From the NCBI GenBank assembly GCA_963744005.1, contig CAVURU010000004.1:806001-870000 (forward strand): a stretch of DNA of 64,000 nt, in the 5' to 3' direction. A program made the position numbers and the translations under genes. The stretch comes from Palsa-504 sp963744005. Its GTDB lineage: Bacteria; Actinomycetota; Actinomycetes; Streptosporangiales; Streptosporangiaceae. Each line of letters starts with the position of its first letter. Position 1 is the first letter of the stretch. The notes beneath the pieces were generated by a model, which worked only from the letters and a program-made list of their open reading frames with translations, was not told the origin of the DNA and ran no database searches. Below, piece by piece: positions 1 to 8,423 of this stretch.

Positions 1-1640
1 GCCGGCCGCAACAGCCCGCGCTCGGTCACCACGGGCACGAACAGCTCCCGGTAGCCGTGCTCGTCGAACAGCACGGTCACCGACTCGCCGTCGTAGTGCT
101 GCACCGTGCCCTCGCCCCAGCGCTCGCTGACCACCCGGGAGCCGACGCCGAACGGCCCGGAGGCCGGCTGGCCCGTCCCGTCGGCCGGCTGGCCTGCCCG
201 CTGGGCCCGGTCGTTGTCGCAGTTCCCGCACGGCCCGGGATAGTCCTGCCCGAAGTAGGACAGCAGGAACGAACGCCGGCAGCCGGGCTGCTCCGCGTAG
301 CGGCGCATCATGGTCAGCCGGGTCCGCTCCACCTCGTTCTCGCGCTCGGTCTCGGCCTCCGAGGCGGCCAGCGCCTCGGCCACGGTCATCGCGCCGGTCC
401 ACCGGATGTCGCCCTCGGCCGGCCAGGTCGCCGCGCCCAGATCGGCCAGCCGGACCAGCGCCGTGGTCTGGGCCCGGGTGCCGGGCCCGGCCGGCTGCCC
501 GGCCGCGAGCACGGCCGCGACCCGGGCCACCGTCTCGGCCGAGACGCCGCGCGCGGTCAGGAACCGGGCCCGGTCGAAATCCTCGTAGCGGAACAGCAGC
601 CGGGCGTGCGCCGCCTGGCCGTCCCGGCCCGCCCGGCCGAGTTCCTGGTAGTACGCGTCCGGGGACGGAGGCGGGTCGGCGTGCAGCACCCAGCGCACGT
701 CCGGCTTGTCGATCCCCATCCCGAACGCCACCGTGGCCGCGATGATCCGGGCCTGGTCGCTGGTGAAGGCGGCCATCGCCGCGCGCCGTTCCCGTGCGGA
801 CAGGCCTGCGTGGTACAGCGTCACCCGTTCGCCGGCCGCCGCCAGCGCGTCGTGCGCTGCCTGGGCGCTGGCGTGGGTGGCCGCGTAGACGATCCCCGGG
901 CCGGCCAGTCCGGCCGCCGAGCGGACCAGCTCGCGCTCCTTGTCGTCCGTCGTGCGCCCGTGAAACGCCGACAGCTCGATGTTGGGCCGGTCGAAGTCGC
1001 CGATCACCACCTCGGGATCACGCAGGCCGAGCCGGCGGACGATCTCCTGGCGGACCGGCGGTGCCGCCGTCGCGGTCAGCGCCAGCCGCAGCGGTGCCCC
1101 GACCGCCTCGGCCTGTGCCCCGAGCCGCATGTAGTCCGGGCGGAAGTCGCGGCCCCACTGGCTGATCAGGTGGGCCTCGTCCACCACGAACAGGCCCGGC
1201 CGCGCCCGCTTCAGCGCCTGCCGGGCCGCCGCGTTCTCCAGCTGCTCCGGGGCCAGGAAGACGAACGTGCCGGCGTCGCACGACGCGAGCAGCGCCGCGG
1301 CGCGCGCGCCCGCCGACTGCTGCGAGTTCAGCAGCACCGCCCGCAGCCCGGCCGCCTGCAGGTGAGCGAGCTGGTCGTCCTGCAGCGCGATGAGCGGCGA
1401 CACGACCACCGTCGGCCCGTCGGTGAGCAGGCCGCCGAGCTCGTAGATGGCCGACTTCCCGGCCCCGGTCGGCAGCACGGCCAGCGCATCGCGCCCGGCG
1501 GCCAGCGCCTGCGCCGCCTGCCGCTGCCCCGGCCGCAGCTGGCCGAAGCCGAGCCGGTCCCGCGCCAGCGCCTCGATGGCCCCAGCATCAGGCGGCCCGG
1601 CGTCCGGCCCTTCCGTGGACGTGGTGCTCACGCCCACCAC
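1..1640 (-). CDS. recQ: RecQ-family ATP-dependent DNA helicase, 3' end cut by window edge
   Basis: My translation of the minus strand is open from a GTG at 1640 (alternatives 1637 and 1631) to the window edge, so the C-terminus is missing. It shows the helicase core in order: a Q-like LRPGQ segment, Walker A PTGAGKS, Walker B DEAH, the TAT motif, IVYAATH, and the arginine-finger region GRAGRDG, then the RecQ zinc-binding segment and the actinobacterial C-terminal block ending near RGLL. RecQ enzymes unwind DNA 3' to 5' in recombination and repair. Oddity: the zinc segment reads CGNCDND where the family usually has CGNCDNC, so the fourth zinc ligand appears replaced by Asp. The gene diverges from the nitrilase gene. 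Confidence 0.9.
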   Translation of the reverse strand, partial: MVGVSTTSTEGPDAGPPDAGAIEALARDRLGFGQLRPGQRQAAQALAAGRDALAVLPTGAGKSAIYELGGLLTDGPTVVVSPLIALQDDQLAHLQAAGLRAVLLNSQQSAGARAAALLASCDAGTFVFLAPEQLENAAARQALKRARPGLFVVDEAHLISQWGRDFRPDYMRLGAQAEAVGAPLRLALTATAAPPVRQEIVRRLGLRDPEVVIGDFDRPNIELSAFHGRTTDDKERELVRSAAGLAGPGIVYAATHASAQAAHDALAAAGERVTLYHAGLSARERRAAMAAFTSDQARIIAATVAFGMGIDKPDVRWVLHADPPPSPDAYYQELGRAGRDGQAAHARLLFRYEDFDRARFLTARGVSAETVARVAAVLAAGQPAGPGTRAQTTALVRLADLGAATWPAEGDIRWTGAMTVAEALAASEAETERENEVERTRLTMMRRYAEQPGCRRSFLLSYFGQDYPGPCGNCDNDRAQRAGQPADGTGQPASGPFGVGSRVVSERWGEGTVQHYDGESVTVLFDEHGYRELFVPVVTERGLLRP

Positions 1641-1694
1641 GGTACGGCCCGCGGCCGGCCCGGGCGATAGCATCCAGCCCAGGAGGCCGGCCAG

Positions 1695-2903
1695 ATGACA
1701 TCGCTTCGAGTGGCCGCCGTGCAGGCGAGCTACGTTCTCATGGACCAGGCCGCGACCCTGGAACGGGTCCGCGCCCTGACCACCGCGGCCGCGGCGGAAG
1801 GCGCGCAGCTGGTCGCCTTCCCCGAGGTCTTCGTGCCCGGCACGCCCATCTGGATCGACCTGCGGCCGATCTGGGACAGCGACGACGACTGGTTCCAGCT
1901 GCTGGCCGCCAACGCCGTCACCGTGCCCGGGCCTGCCGCCGAGCAGCTGGGCGCCATCGCCCGCGACGCCAGGGTGTGGCTGGTCATCGGGGTGCAGGAG
2001 CGCGAGCCGCACGGCGGGACCATCTACAACTCGGTGCTGTACTACTCACCCGACGGGGCGCTGGCCGGCCGGCACCGCAAGCTGGTCCCCACCGGGTCCG
2101 AGCGGACGGTGTGGGGGATGGGCGACGGGTCCACCCTGCGGGTCGTGGACACCCCGTTCGGCCGGGTCGGCGGGCTGATCTGCTGGGAGAACTACATGCC
2201 GCTGGCCCGGTTCCACCTGTACGCCCAGGGTGTGGACCTGTGGATCGCGCCCTCGCTGTCCGTCGGCGACGGCTGGATCGCCACCCTGCAGCACCTGGCC
2301 CGGGAGAACCGGATGTTCGTCATGGGTGTCAACCCGGTGCTGCGCGCGGACCAGATCCCGGCCACCTTCCCGCACCGCGAGCTGCTCGTCCCGGCCGCCT
2401 ACCTGGCCGAGAACGGACCCTGGCTGGAGGAGGGCAACACGGTGATCATCGGCCCGGACGGCGGCCTGCTGGCCGGCCCGGTCCGGGAGGCCACCCAGAC
2501 CCTCATCGCCGACCTCGACCTCGGCTCCGTCCGGGCCTGGCGGCGCTACCTGGACCCGGCCGGCCACTACAACCGCCCGGACATCTTCCAGCTGCACGTC
2601 GACACCTCACCGCGCCCGGCCGTCGTCGAGCACCGGTCTTTTGGCGAGCAGCGCTCGTTCGTCGAGCCACCGGACTACAGCGCTCTGGGGCCGGCCCGGT
2701 GTCAGGCGAGAGCGCGGCGCATGGCCTCGACGCGGGCGGCCCAGATCCGGCGCGATAGCTCCGCCTCGGGCGCGAAGTTCTCGGCGCCGTGGTACGCCCC
2801 GGGCCACACGTGCAGCTCGACCGGCACGCCGGCCGCCATGAGCCGCATGGCGAAGGAGATGTCCTCATCCCGGAACAGGTCGACGGTGCCCACGTCGATG
2901 TAG
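1695..2903 (+). CDS. Nitrilase/carbon-nitrogen hydrolase with antisense 3' extension
   Basis: The protein has the CN-hydrolase Glu-Lys-Cys triad: E44 in FPEVFVPG, K129 in HRKLVPTG and C163 in LICWENYMP. The CWEN context fits the nitrilase branch, which hydrolyses nitriles to acids and ammonia in the cytoplasm; the true substrate is unknown. Recognisable homology ends near residue 315 (about base 2640). The frame then runs about 85 residues further with no stop, antisense to the 3' end of the convergent esterase gene, giving a 202-bp tail-to-tail overlap. The family is usually 300-350 residues, so the tail is probably an extension after loss of the native stop. ATG at 1695. Confidence 0.88.
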   Translation: MTSLRVAAVQASYVLMDQAATLERVRALTTAAAAEGAQLVAFPEVFVPGTPIWIDLRPIWDSDDDWFQLLAANAVTVPGPAAEQLGAIARDARVWLVIGVQEREPHGGTIYNSVLYYSPDGALAGRHRKLVPTGSERTVWGMGDGSTLRVVDTPFGRVGGLICWENYMPLARFHLYAQGVDLWIAPSLSVGDGWIATLQHLARENRMFVMGVNPVLRADQIPATFPHRELLVPAAYLAENGPWLEEGNTVIIGPDGGLLAGPVREATQTLIADLDLGSVRAWRRYLDPAGHYNRPDIFQLHVDTSPRPAVVEHRSFGEQRSFVEPPDYSALGPARCQARARRMASTRAAQIRRDSSASGAKFSAPWYAPGHTCSSTGTPAAMSRMAKEMSSSRNRSTVPTSM

Positions 2904-3652
2904 GCCGGCGGCAGCCCGGCCAGGTTCTCGGCCAGCGCCGGCACCGCGTAGTCGTCGGCCTTGCCGTCGCCCAGGTACCAGGCCCAGGCCTCGATGTTGC
3001 CGTCGCGGTCCCAGACCCCGACGTCGGTGATCTCGTGGCTGGACGAGGTCTCGTGCCGGTTGTCGATCATCGGGTAGATCGGCATCTGGAACGTGACCGC
3101 CGGATACCCCTTGTCCCGGGCCATCAGGGCCGTCGCGATGACCAGGCCGCCGCCGGCGCTGGCCCCGTAGATGGCCAGGCGGCCGAGGTCGATGTCCAGC
3201 TCGCCAGCGTGCCGGGCCGTCCACTCCAGGCCCGCGTAGCAGTCCTCGACGTGCGCGGGGTGCGGGTTCTCCGGGGCCAGCCGGTACTCGACCGACACCA
3301 CGGTGGCCCCCAGCTGGTCGCAGAACATCGACGCGGTCCCGTCGTCGCGCCGGGCGCTGCCCAGGATCATGCCGCCGCCGTGGATGTAGTAGATCCCGGG
3401 CCGCGGGCCGGAACCGGACACCGGGCGGTAGATGCGCAGCGTGATGTCGGGCTCGCCCGCCGGTCCCGGCACCGTCCGCTCCTCGATGGCCACCGCCGGA
3501 TTGGGCGGCAGCCTGCGGGCCGCGCTGAGCTGCTCGGCCATGGCCCGGCGCTCCGCGATGTCCGGGATCGAGTTGAACCCGCCCGGCAGGGCGGCGTTCT
3601 GCGCGTCCAGCGGGACTCGCAACTCCGGGTCGATCAGGTCACGCGCTGACAT
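2702..3652 (-). CDS. Alpha/beta hydrolase, HSL-type esterase
   Basis: This 316-residue protein carries the hormone-sensitive-lipase oxyanion motif HGGG at residues 91-94 and the nucleophile elbow GASAG with Ser165. A later Asp (in the YIDVGTVD segment) and the His of AYHGAE would complete the triad. Such enzymes hydrolyse carboxyl esters of short acyl chains. Its ATG overlaps the end of the upstream esterase gene by 14 bp, so the two are probably translationally coupled, downstream of a Baeyer-Villiger monooxygenase. In that setting it would cleave the ester or lactone made by the monooxygenase (inference). Confidence 0.9.
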   Translation of the reverse strand: MSARDLIDPELRVPLDAQNAALPGGFNSIPDIAERRAMAEQLSAARRLPPNPAVAIEERTVPGPAGEPDITLRIYRPVSGSGPRPGIYYIHGGGMILGSARRDDGTASMFCDQLGATVVSVEYRLAPENPHPAHVEDCYAGLEWTARHAGELDIDLGRLAIYGASAGGGLVIATALMARDKGYPAVTFQMPIYPMIDNRHETSSSHEITDVGVWDRDGNIEAWAWYLGDGKADDYAVPALAENLAGLPPAYIDVGTVDLFRDEDISFAMRLMAAGVPVELHVWPGAYHGAENFAPEAELSRRIWAARVEAMRRALA

Positions 3653-4592
3653 GGGCCCTCCCTGAGACGCCGAGCTGCTCGGTGACCGTCTCGGCGAAGT
3701 AGTCGATGGCCGCGTCGCTGCCGGGCAGCAGCCCGACCATGGCGAAGAAGCCGTGCATCTGCCCGCCGAACCGGCGGAACTTCACCGGTACCTGCGCCTT
3801 CATCAGCCGGGTCGCGTACAGCTCGCCCTCGTCCCGCAGCACGTCGTGCTCGGCGGTGATGACCACCGCCGGGGGGAGGCCGGACAGGTTCGGCGCCCGC
3901 AGCGGCGCGGCGTCGGGATGCGCCCGGGCCGCGACCTCCGGCGCGTAGTGGTCCCAGAACCACCCCATCGACTCGGCCGTCAGCAGCAGCTGGTTCTCCG
4001 GGTCGGCGTAGGACAGCGCGTCCGGGTCGCAGTCCGTCACCGGGTAGATCAGGACCTGCAGGGCGACCTGCGGGCCGTCTCCGTGCGCTGCTCGCCGGGT
4101 CACCACCGCGGCCAGGTTGCCGCCCGCGCTGTCGCCCGCCACGATCAGCGGCGCGCCCGGGCGGGCCAGGTCGGGCAGGTGCGCCTGCGCCCAGCACAGC
4201 GCCGCCCAGGCGTCCTCGACCGCGGTCGGGTAGCGGTACTCGGGCGCCAGCCGGTAGCCGACCAGGACCACCGTGCATCCGGTGCGCTGGGCCAGGTGCC
4301 GGCCGAGCGCGTCGGACTCATCGACGCCGCCCAGCACCCAGCCGCCGCCGTGGTAGTACACGATCACGCCGTGCGGCTGCTCGGCCGGGACCAGCACCCG
4401 CACCGGGATGGCGCCGCCCGCGGCCTTGACCCGGACGTTCCGCACCTGCGCCATCTCCGGTCCGGGCGGCCGCTGCTTGGCCGCCGCGGCCGTCTGCTCC
4501 CGGGCCTGTTCCGGGGTCAGCTCGGTCAGCGGCTTCGGCCGGATCCGCCGCACCTCGGCCAGGTAGGCGGCCGTCGCGTCGTCCAGCGCCAT
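3639..4592 (-). CDS. Alpha/beta hydrolase, HSL-type esterase (second copy)
   Basis: The start is set at the ATG at 4590-4592, which shares one base with the stop of the monooxygenase gene (TGATG arrangement) and gives 317 residues. A longer upstream reading has no coding character because it lies inside the monooxygenase gene. Motifs: HGGGW at residues 81-85 and GDSAG with nucleophile Ser155, then a D and an H near the C-terminus (AEHDVLRDEG, QMHGFF). It is a classic HSL-family esterase, related to but distinct from the following gene. Coupled expression with the monooxygenase suggests sequential oxidation and hydrolysis of a ketone. Confidence 0.92.
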   Translation of the reverse strand: MALDDATAAYLAEVRRIRPKPLTELTPEQAREQTAAAAKQRPPGPEMAQVRNVRVKAAGGAIPVRVLVPAEQPHGVIVYYHGGGWVLGGVDESDALGRHLAQRTGCTVVLVGYRLAPEYRYPTAVEDAWAALCWAQAHLPDLARPGAPLIVAGDSAGGNLAAVVTRRAAHGDGPQVALQVLIYPVTDCDPDALSYADPENQLLLTAESMGWFWDHYAPEVAARAHPDAAPLRAPNLSGLPPAVVITAEHDVLRDEGELYATRLMKAQVPVKFRRFGGQMHGFFAMVGLLPGSDAAIDYFAETVTEQLGVSGRAHVSA

Positions 4593-6253
4593 CAGGCGCT
4601 CGCCACGGCCGCGGAGCGGGTCAGGTCGAAGCCCTCGTAACCGTCGGCGGCGATGGCGTCGCACTTCTCCCGGTAGTTGCCGACCCCGCCGATATAGGGC
4701 AGGAACAGCCGGGGCTTGCCCGGGATGTTCGCGCCCATGTACCAGGACGCCGCCTTCGGGAACAGGGTCAGGCCCGCCACCTGCTGCACGTGCTCGGTCC
4801 ACGACTCCATCGCCTCCGGCCGTGCCTCGATCACCTCGACGTCCTGGTCGCGGAGGTAGGCCAGGCAGTCGCCGATCCACTCCACGTGCTGCTCGATGGA
4901 CACCGGCATGTTGCTCAGCACCGACGGGCTGCCCGGCCCGGTGATGGTGAACAGGTTCGGGAAGTCCGGGACCGACAGGCCCAGGTAGGTCTTGGGCCCC
5001 TCGGCCCACGCGTCGGCCAGCGCCTTGCCGCCCCGGCCCTGGATGCCCAGCGCGAACAGCGGCCCGGTCAGCGCGTCGAAGCCGGTGGCGTACACGATGA
5101 TGTCCAGGTCATGCTCGCCTGCGGTCGTCCTGATCCCGGTCGCGGTGATCTCCTCGATCGGCGTGGCCCGCAGGTCGACCAGCGTCACGTTGGGCCGGTT
5201 GAACGTCTCGTAGTAGTTGGTGTCGAGCGGCAGCCGCTTGGTCCCGAACGGGAACGTGCGCGGCTTGAGCATCTCGGCCACGGCCGGGTCGTGCACGATC
5301 TCGCTGATCTTGGACCGGACGAAGTCGGCCGCCGTCCTGTTGGCGTCCTCGTTGACCACCAGGTCGTAGAACGTGCCCTGGGAGAACATGAAGCCGCCCT
5401 GCTCCCAGGCGCCCTCGAAGGCCGCGACGCGCTCCTCCTCGGACACCTCCAGGGCCGAGGTCACGCTGGCCGGGTACGGGATGCCGCCGCGGGAGTAACG
5501 TCCCCGCCGCCGCCACTCCTGGTAGTTCTGCTTCCACATGGCCGCGAAGTCCTGGTCGAGCGGGCCGTTCGCGGCCGGGATGGTGAACTGGGCCGTGCGC
5601 TGGAACACGGTCAGCTGCCCGGCCTGCTCGGCGATCACCGGGATGGCCTGGATGCCCGACGCCCCGGTGCCGATCACCCCGACCCGCTGGCCGGAGAAGT
5701 CCACCGGCTCGTGCGGCCAGTTGCCGGTGTGCAGTGACCGGCCGGCGAACTGCTCGGCCCCGGGGAACACCGGCTTGTTGGCCGTCGACAGGCAGCCCAC
5801 CGCGGTGACCAGGTACTTCGCCCTGGTCTGCGTGCCGTCCTCGGTGGTCACCGTCCACGCGTTCGCGGCATCGTCGTAGGTCGCGCTGACGACCCGGGCC
5901 CGGAAGGTGAAGTACTCGCGCAGCTGCAGCCGGTCCGCCACGTGGTTCAGGTACCGCAGGATCACCGGCTGCCCCGGGTAGCGCTCATCCAGCGGCCACT
6001 CCTGCTCCAGCTCGGGCAGGAACGAGTAGGAGTAGTACATGCTCTCGGAGTCACAGCGTGCCCCCGGGTAGCGGTTCCAGTACCAGGTCCCGCCGACATC
6101 CTCGCCGGCCTCGAAGCCGTGGACGCTGAAACCCAGCTCACGCAGCCGGTGCACCATGAACATGCCGGCGAAGCCGGCTCCGATTACGATCGCGTCGAGC
6201 TGGCCATCGGCTCCGCCTGCGCTGGACCGCGCATCATCCAGGGTCTGTGACAT
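4592..6253 (-). CDS. Flavin-containing Baeyer-Villiger monooxygenase
   Basis: This 553-residue protein has two Rossmann dinucleotide motifs, GAGFAG at residues 25-30 for FAD and GTGASG at 195-200 for NADPH. It also has the type I Baeyer-Villiger fingerprint FxGxxxHTxxWP at 169-180 and the GGTWYWNRYPG segment typical of cyclohexanone and phenylacetone monooxygenases. It should insert one oxygen from O2 next to a ketone carbonyl, producing an ester or lactone. The start at 6253 is chosen because GAGGAG lies 8 nt upstream; an in-frame ATG further upstream lacks a good site. First gene of a three-gene operon with two esterases. Confidence 0.93.
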   Translation of the reverse strand: MSQTLDDARSSAGGADGQLDAIVIGAGFAGMFMVHRLRELGFSVHGFEAGEDVGGTWYWNRYPGARCDSESMYYSYSFLPELEQEWPLDERYPGQPVILRYLNHVADRLQLREYFTFRARVVSATYDDAANAWTVTTEDGTQTRAKYLVTAVGCLSTANKPVFPGAEQFAGRSLHTGNWPHEPVDFSGQRVGVIGTGASGIQAIPVIAEQAGQLTVFQRTAQFTIPAANGPLDQDFAAMWKQNYQEWRRRGRYSRGGIPYPASVTSALEVSEEERVAAFEGAWEQGGFMFSQGTFYDLVVNEDANRTAADFVRSKISEIVHDPAVAEMLKPRTFPFGTKRLPLDTNYYETFNRPNVTLVDLRATPIEEITATGIRTTAGEHDLDIIVYATGFDALTGPLFALGIQGRGGKALADAWAEGPKTYLGLSVPDFPNLFTITGPGSPSVLSNMPVSIEQHVEWIGDCLAYLRDQDVEVIEARPEAMESWTEHVQQVAGLTLFPKAASWYMGANIPGKPRLFLPYIGGVGNYREKCDAIAADGYEGFDLTRSAAVASA

Positions 6254-6425
6254 CGGCGTCTCTCCTCGCGTCATCGCCCGGGTGCTGATGGGCGCGCGGC
6301 AGGCCGCCGAGGCGGTACGTGCCCATGTCACCTGTTTCGGACGCTACTACCGACACCTACCGTCCGCAATGGTGCAAAAGCCGCTCACGGCCCCGTTGTC
6401 ACCCCTCCCGTGTACGGTGCCGGGC

Positions 6426-6782
6426 ATGGCTATCGCACGCTTCCCGAGCATCGTCCTGGACTGCCCGGACGCCGCCGCGCTCGCAACGTTCTACGCGCGG
6501 CTGCTGGACTGGAAGGCCGAGATCTCCGCCCAGTGGGCGGATGTCCGCGCGGACTACGGGCAGTGCCTGTCGTTCCAGCAGGTGGCGGACTACACGCCGC
6601 CGAAGTGGCCGGGGCAGCAGGTTCCTCAGCAGATGCACCTCGACGTGGTGGTGGACGACCTGGACGCGGCCGAGGCGGCCGTGCTCGCTCTCGGCGCGGT
6701 CAAGCACGAGCACCAGCCGGGCACCACCTTCCGGGTCTTCCTCGACCCGGCCGGGCACCCGTTCTGCCTCTGCCTCAACTGA
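6426..6782 (+). CDS. VOC-family (glyoxalase-like) protein
   Basis: A 118-residue single-module vicinal oxygen chelate protein. It opens with a strand and helix around LDCPDAAALATFYARLLDW, and ends with FRVFLDPAGHPFCLCLN, the usual end of the Glyoxalase_6-type domain. It lacks a clear full metal-ligand set, so it may bind small molecules or be an enzyme of unknown substrate. The start is the ATG at 6426; longer in-frame reading upstream overlaps the divergent monooxygenase promoter and looks non-coding. Its stop abuts the stop of the convergent membrane-protein gene. Confidence 0.85.
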   Translation: MAIARFPSIVLDCPDAAALATFYARLLDWKAEISAQWADVRADYGQCLSFQQVADYTPPKWPGQQVPQQMHLDVVVDDLDAAEAAVLALGAVKHEHQPGTTFRVFLDPAGHPFCLCLN

Positions 6783-7277
6783 TCAGCGGTTGACCTCCAC
6801 CAGCAGCACCCAGGCCCGGGTCGTCGTGCTGATGAAGACGAAGACCAGCGCGGGCACCATCCAGTACAGGCCGCCGCCCGCTCCTGCGACCAGGCTGGCC
6901 CCGGCGACTACGACCGGGACCATGGCCAGCTGGGCCAGGGCCAGGTCGGTGCCGAACTGCACCGCGGTCTGCGCCCCGGGCCGGCCCAGCCGCAGCTGCG
7001 CGCGGGTCATGATCAGCCAGGTCGGGGCCGCGCACACCAGCAGCTCGGTGCCCAGGATCGCCCGGTGCTGCCCGGGCACCAGGATGAGGATCGACGCCAC
7101 CACCGCGAGGATGAGCGTGGCCAGCGCCGCGGCCGCCCGCATGGCCAGCATCGGCGCGGCCAGGATCTGCTTCAGGTTGATGGACAGGGCGACGAACAGC
7201 AGGCCGGCCAGCGCCGCGGCGGCCCCGGCCACCGCTACGAACAGGTCATGCCACTCCGCCGGGTCATAGCTGTGCAC
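6783..7277 (-). CDS. Conserved integral membrane protein of unknown function
   Basis: The 164-residue protein is mostly hydrophobic with about five predicted membrane spans (near residues 10-32, 45-70, 75-95, 110-130 and 135-155). An N-terminal WHDLFVAVAGAAAALAGLLF segment recurs in small actinobacterial membrane proteins. No catalytic motif is visible. It ends exactly where the convergent VOC gene ends. No function is assigned. Confidence 0.75.
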   Translation of the reverse strand: MHSYDPAEWHDLFVAVAGAAAALAGLLFVALSINLKQILAAPMLAMRAAAALATLILAVVASILILVPGQHRAILGTELLVCAAPTWLIMTRAQLRLGRPGAQTAVQFGTDLALAQLAMVPVVVAGASLVAGAGGGLYWMVPALVFVFISTTTRAWVLLVEVNR

Positions 7278-7336
7278 GCCCCGATTATCGGGCCTCCGCC
7301 GGGCGGCCGGCCATCAGGACCCGGGCTTCATGGCCC

Positions 7337-8050
7337 TCACGCCGTGGCCGCGGCCACGTCCTCCGTGGTGGTGACGAAGATGTGCGACGCGGTGGCCCGG
7401 CTGATCTCCACGCCGGTCCGGCCGGCGCTGATCCGCACCCCGTCGTCGACCGGGGTGACGCTCACCGTGGCGTTCGGCCGCAGCCCGACGCCGCGCAGGC
7501 TGGTCAGCAGGGCCGTGTCGGACTGCAGCGACTCGCCGATGCGGCGGATCACCACGGACCCGGTCGCGGCGGTCACCCGGGACAGCGGGACCATCCCGTC
7601 CGGCAGCTCCTCGCCCTCGCCGTCGCCCAGCTCGGCCAGGCCCGGGATCGGGTTGCCGTACGGGGAGTGGGTGGGGTGACCCAGGACGTCGAGCACGCGG
7701 CGCTCCACCGTCTCGCTCATCACGTGCTCCCACCGGCACGCCTCCTCGTGGACCAGGTGCCATTCCAGGCCGAGGATGCTGACCAGCAGGCACTCGCTCA
7801 GCCGGTGCTTGCGCATGACCCGGATGGCGGCCGACCGCCCCTCGTCGGTGAGCTCGATCTGCCGGTCGCTGCTCAGCATCAGCAGCCCGTCGCGCTGCAT
7901 CCGGGCGATGGTCTGCGACACCGTGGGCACGCTGTGCCCCAGCCGCTCGGCGATCCGGGCGCGCCGCGGGACGACTCCTTCTTCCTCGAGTTCCAGCACG
8001 GTGCGCAGATACATCTCTGCCGTGTCGATGAGGTCGTCTTCGTGATTCAC
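7337..8050 (-). CDS. ideR: IdeR/DtxR-family iron-dependent repressor
   Basis: A 237-residue protein starting at a GTG (8050) with GAGGGTGG upstream. It has the N-terminal winged helix with the VPTVSQTIARM recognition helix, the dimer/metal domain, and a C-terminal SH3-like domain. All metal ligands of the DtxR sites are visible at a constant offset of 3 from DtxR numbering: M13, C105, E108 and H109 for the primary site, and H82, E86 and H101 for the ancillary site. With Fe(II) bound it should repress iron uptake genes by binding a 19-bp iron box. Such a box lies at 11432-11450, before the DUF2470 gene. A decayed siderophore-type decarboxylase lies directly upstream. Confidence 0.95.
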   Translation of the reverse strand: MNHEDDLIDTAEMYLRTVLELEEEGVVPRRARIAERLGHSVPTVSQTIARMQRDGLLMLSSDRQIELTDEGRSAAIRVMRKHRLSECLLVSILGLEWHLVHEEACRWEHVMSETVERRVLDVLGHPTHSPYGNPIPGLAELGDGEGEELPDGMVPLSRVTAATGSVVIRRIGESLQSDTALLTSLRGVGLRPNATVSVTPVDDGVRISAGRTGVEISRATASHIFVTTTEDVAAATA

Positions 8051-8156
8051 GTGCCACCCTCGGCCTGCCCGGCCGTTCCGCGAACTTTGCGACGCGCACG
8101 CTCGCATGTATCGGGACTGCGCAGCGGGCGGTCTCGCCTGTATGGAGAACCTGTGA

Positions 8157-8422
8157 GGCCAGCTTAACCCGGCCTCGCCCTCGGCCGGCAATCCGGAACC
8201 GTGCCGGGACGGCGCGGCGTGCGCCACCAGCGAGCGGGTCACCCTGGCCGGGCCGCTGTGCGCCCCCAGGACGTCTTCGCCCGGCAGGTGCTGATCCGGC
8301 GGCTGCGGCCCGGCGACATCATCGCCTTCGGGCTGGCCGGGGCGTACGCGTGGAACATCTCACCCACCCGCTTCCTTATGCATCCCGGGCCTGGCTTTTA
8401 CTATCTCGGGGGAGATGACTGA
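8157..8422 (+). pseudogene. C-terminal remnant of a group III PLP-dependent decarboxylase (siderophore type)
   Basis: Downstream residues read QDVFARQVLIRR, then RPGDIIAFGLAGAYAWNIS and RFLMHPGPGFYYLG. This resembles the C-terminal barrel end of ornithine/diaminopimelate-decarboxylase-like PLP enzymes, especially those of siderophore pathways (GD-x-AGAY-x-FLMHP). The matching upstream piece TSERVTLAGPLCAP lies in another frame, and the two join at the C-run 8263-8267, a one-base frameshift. An in-frame stop at 8154-8156 closes the upstream frame and there is no start, so only the last 80-90 residues survive. The remnant overlaps the ribosome binding site of the following gene. Confidence 0.6.
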
Positions 8423-8423
8423 C

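Noticed and set aside
57..1670. 537-residue plus-strand frame at the window start
   Set aside because: The minus strand encodes RecQ with all helicase motifs, so the plus frame is its shadow.
3639..5009. 456-residue version of the second esterase
   Set aside because: The first 139 residues are an out-of-frame reading of the monooxygenase C-terminus; the ATG at 4592 coupled to the stop is the family's normal start.
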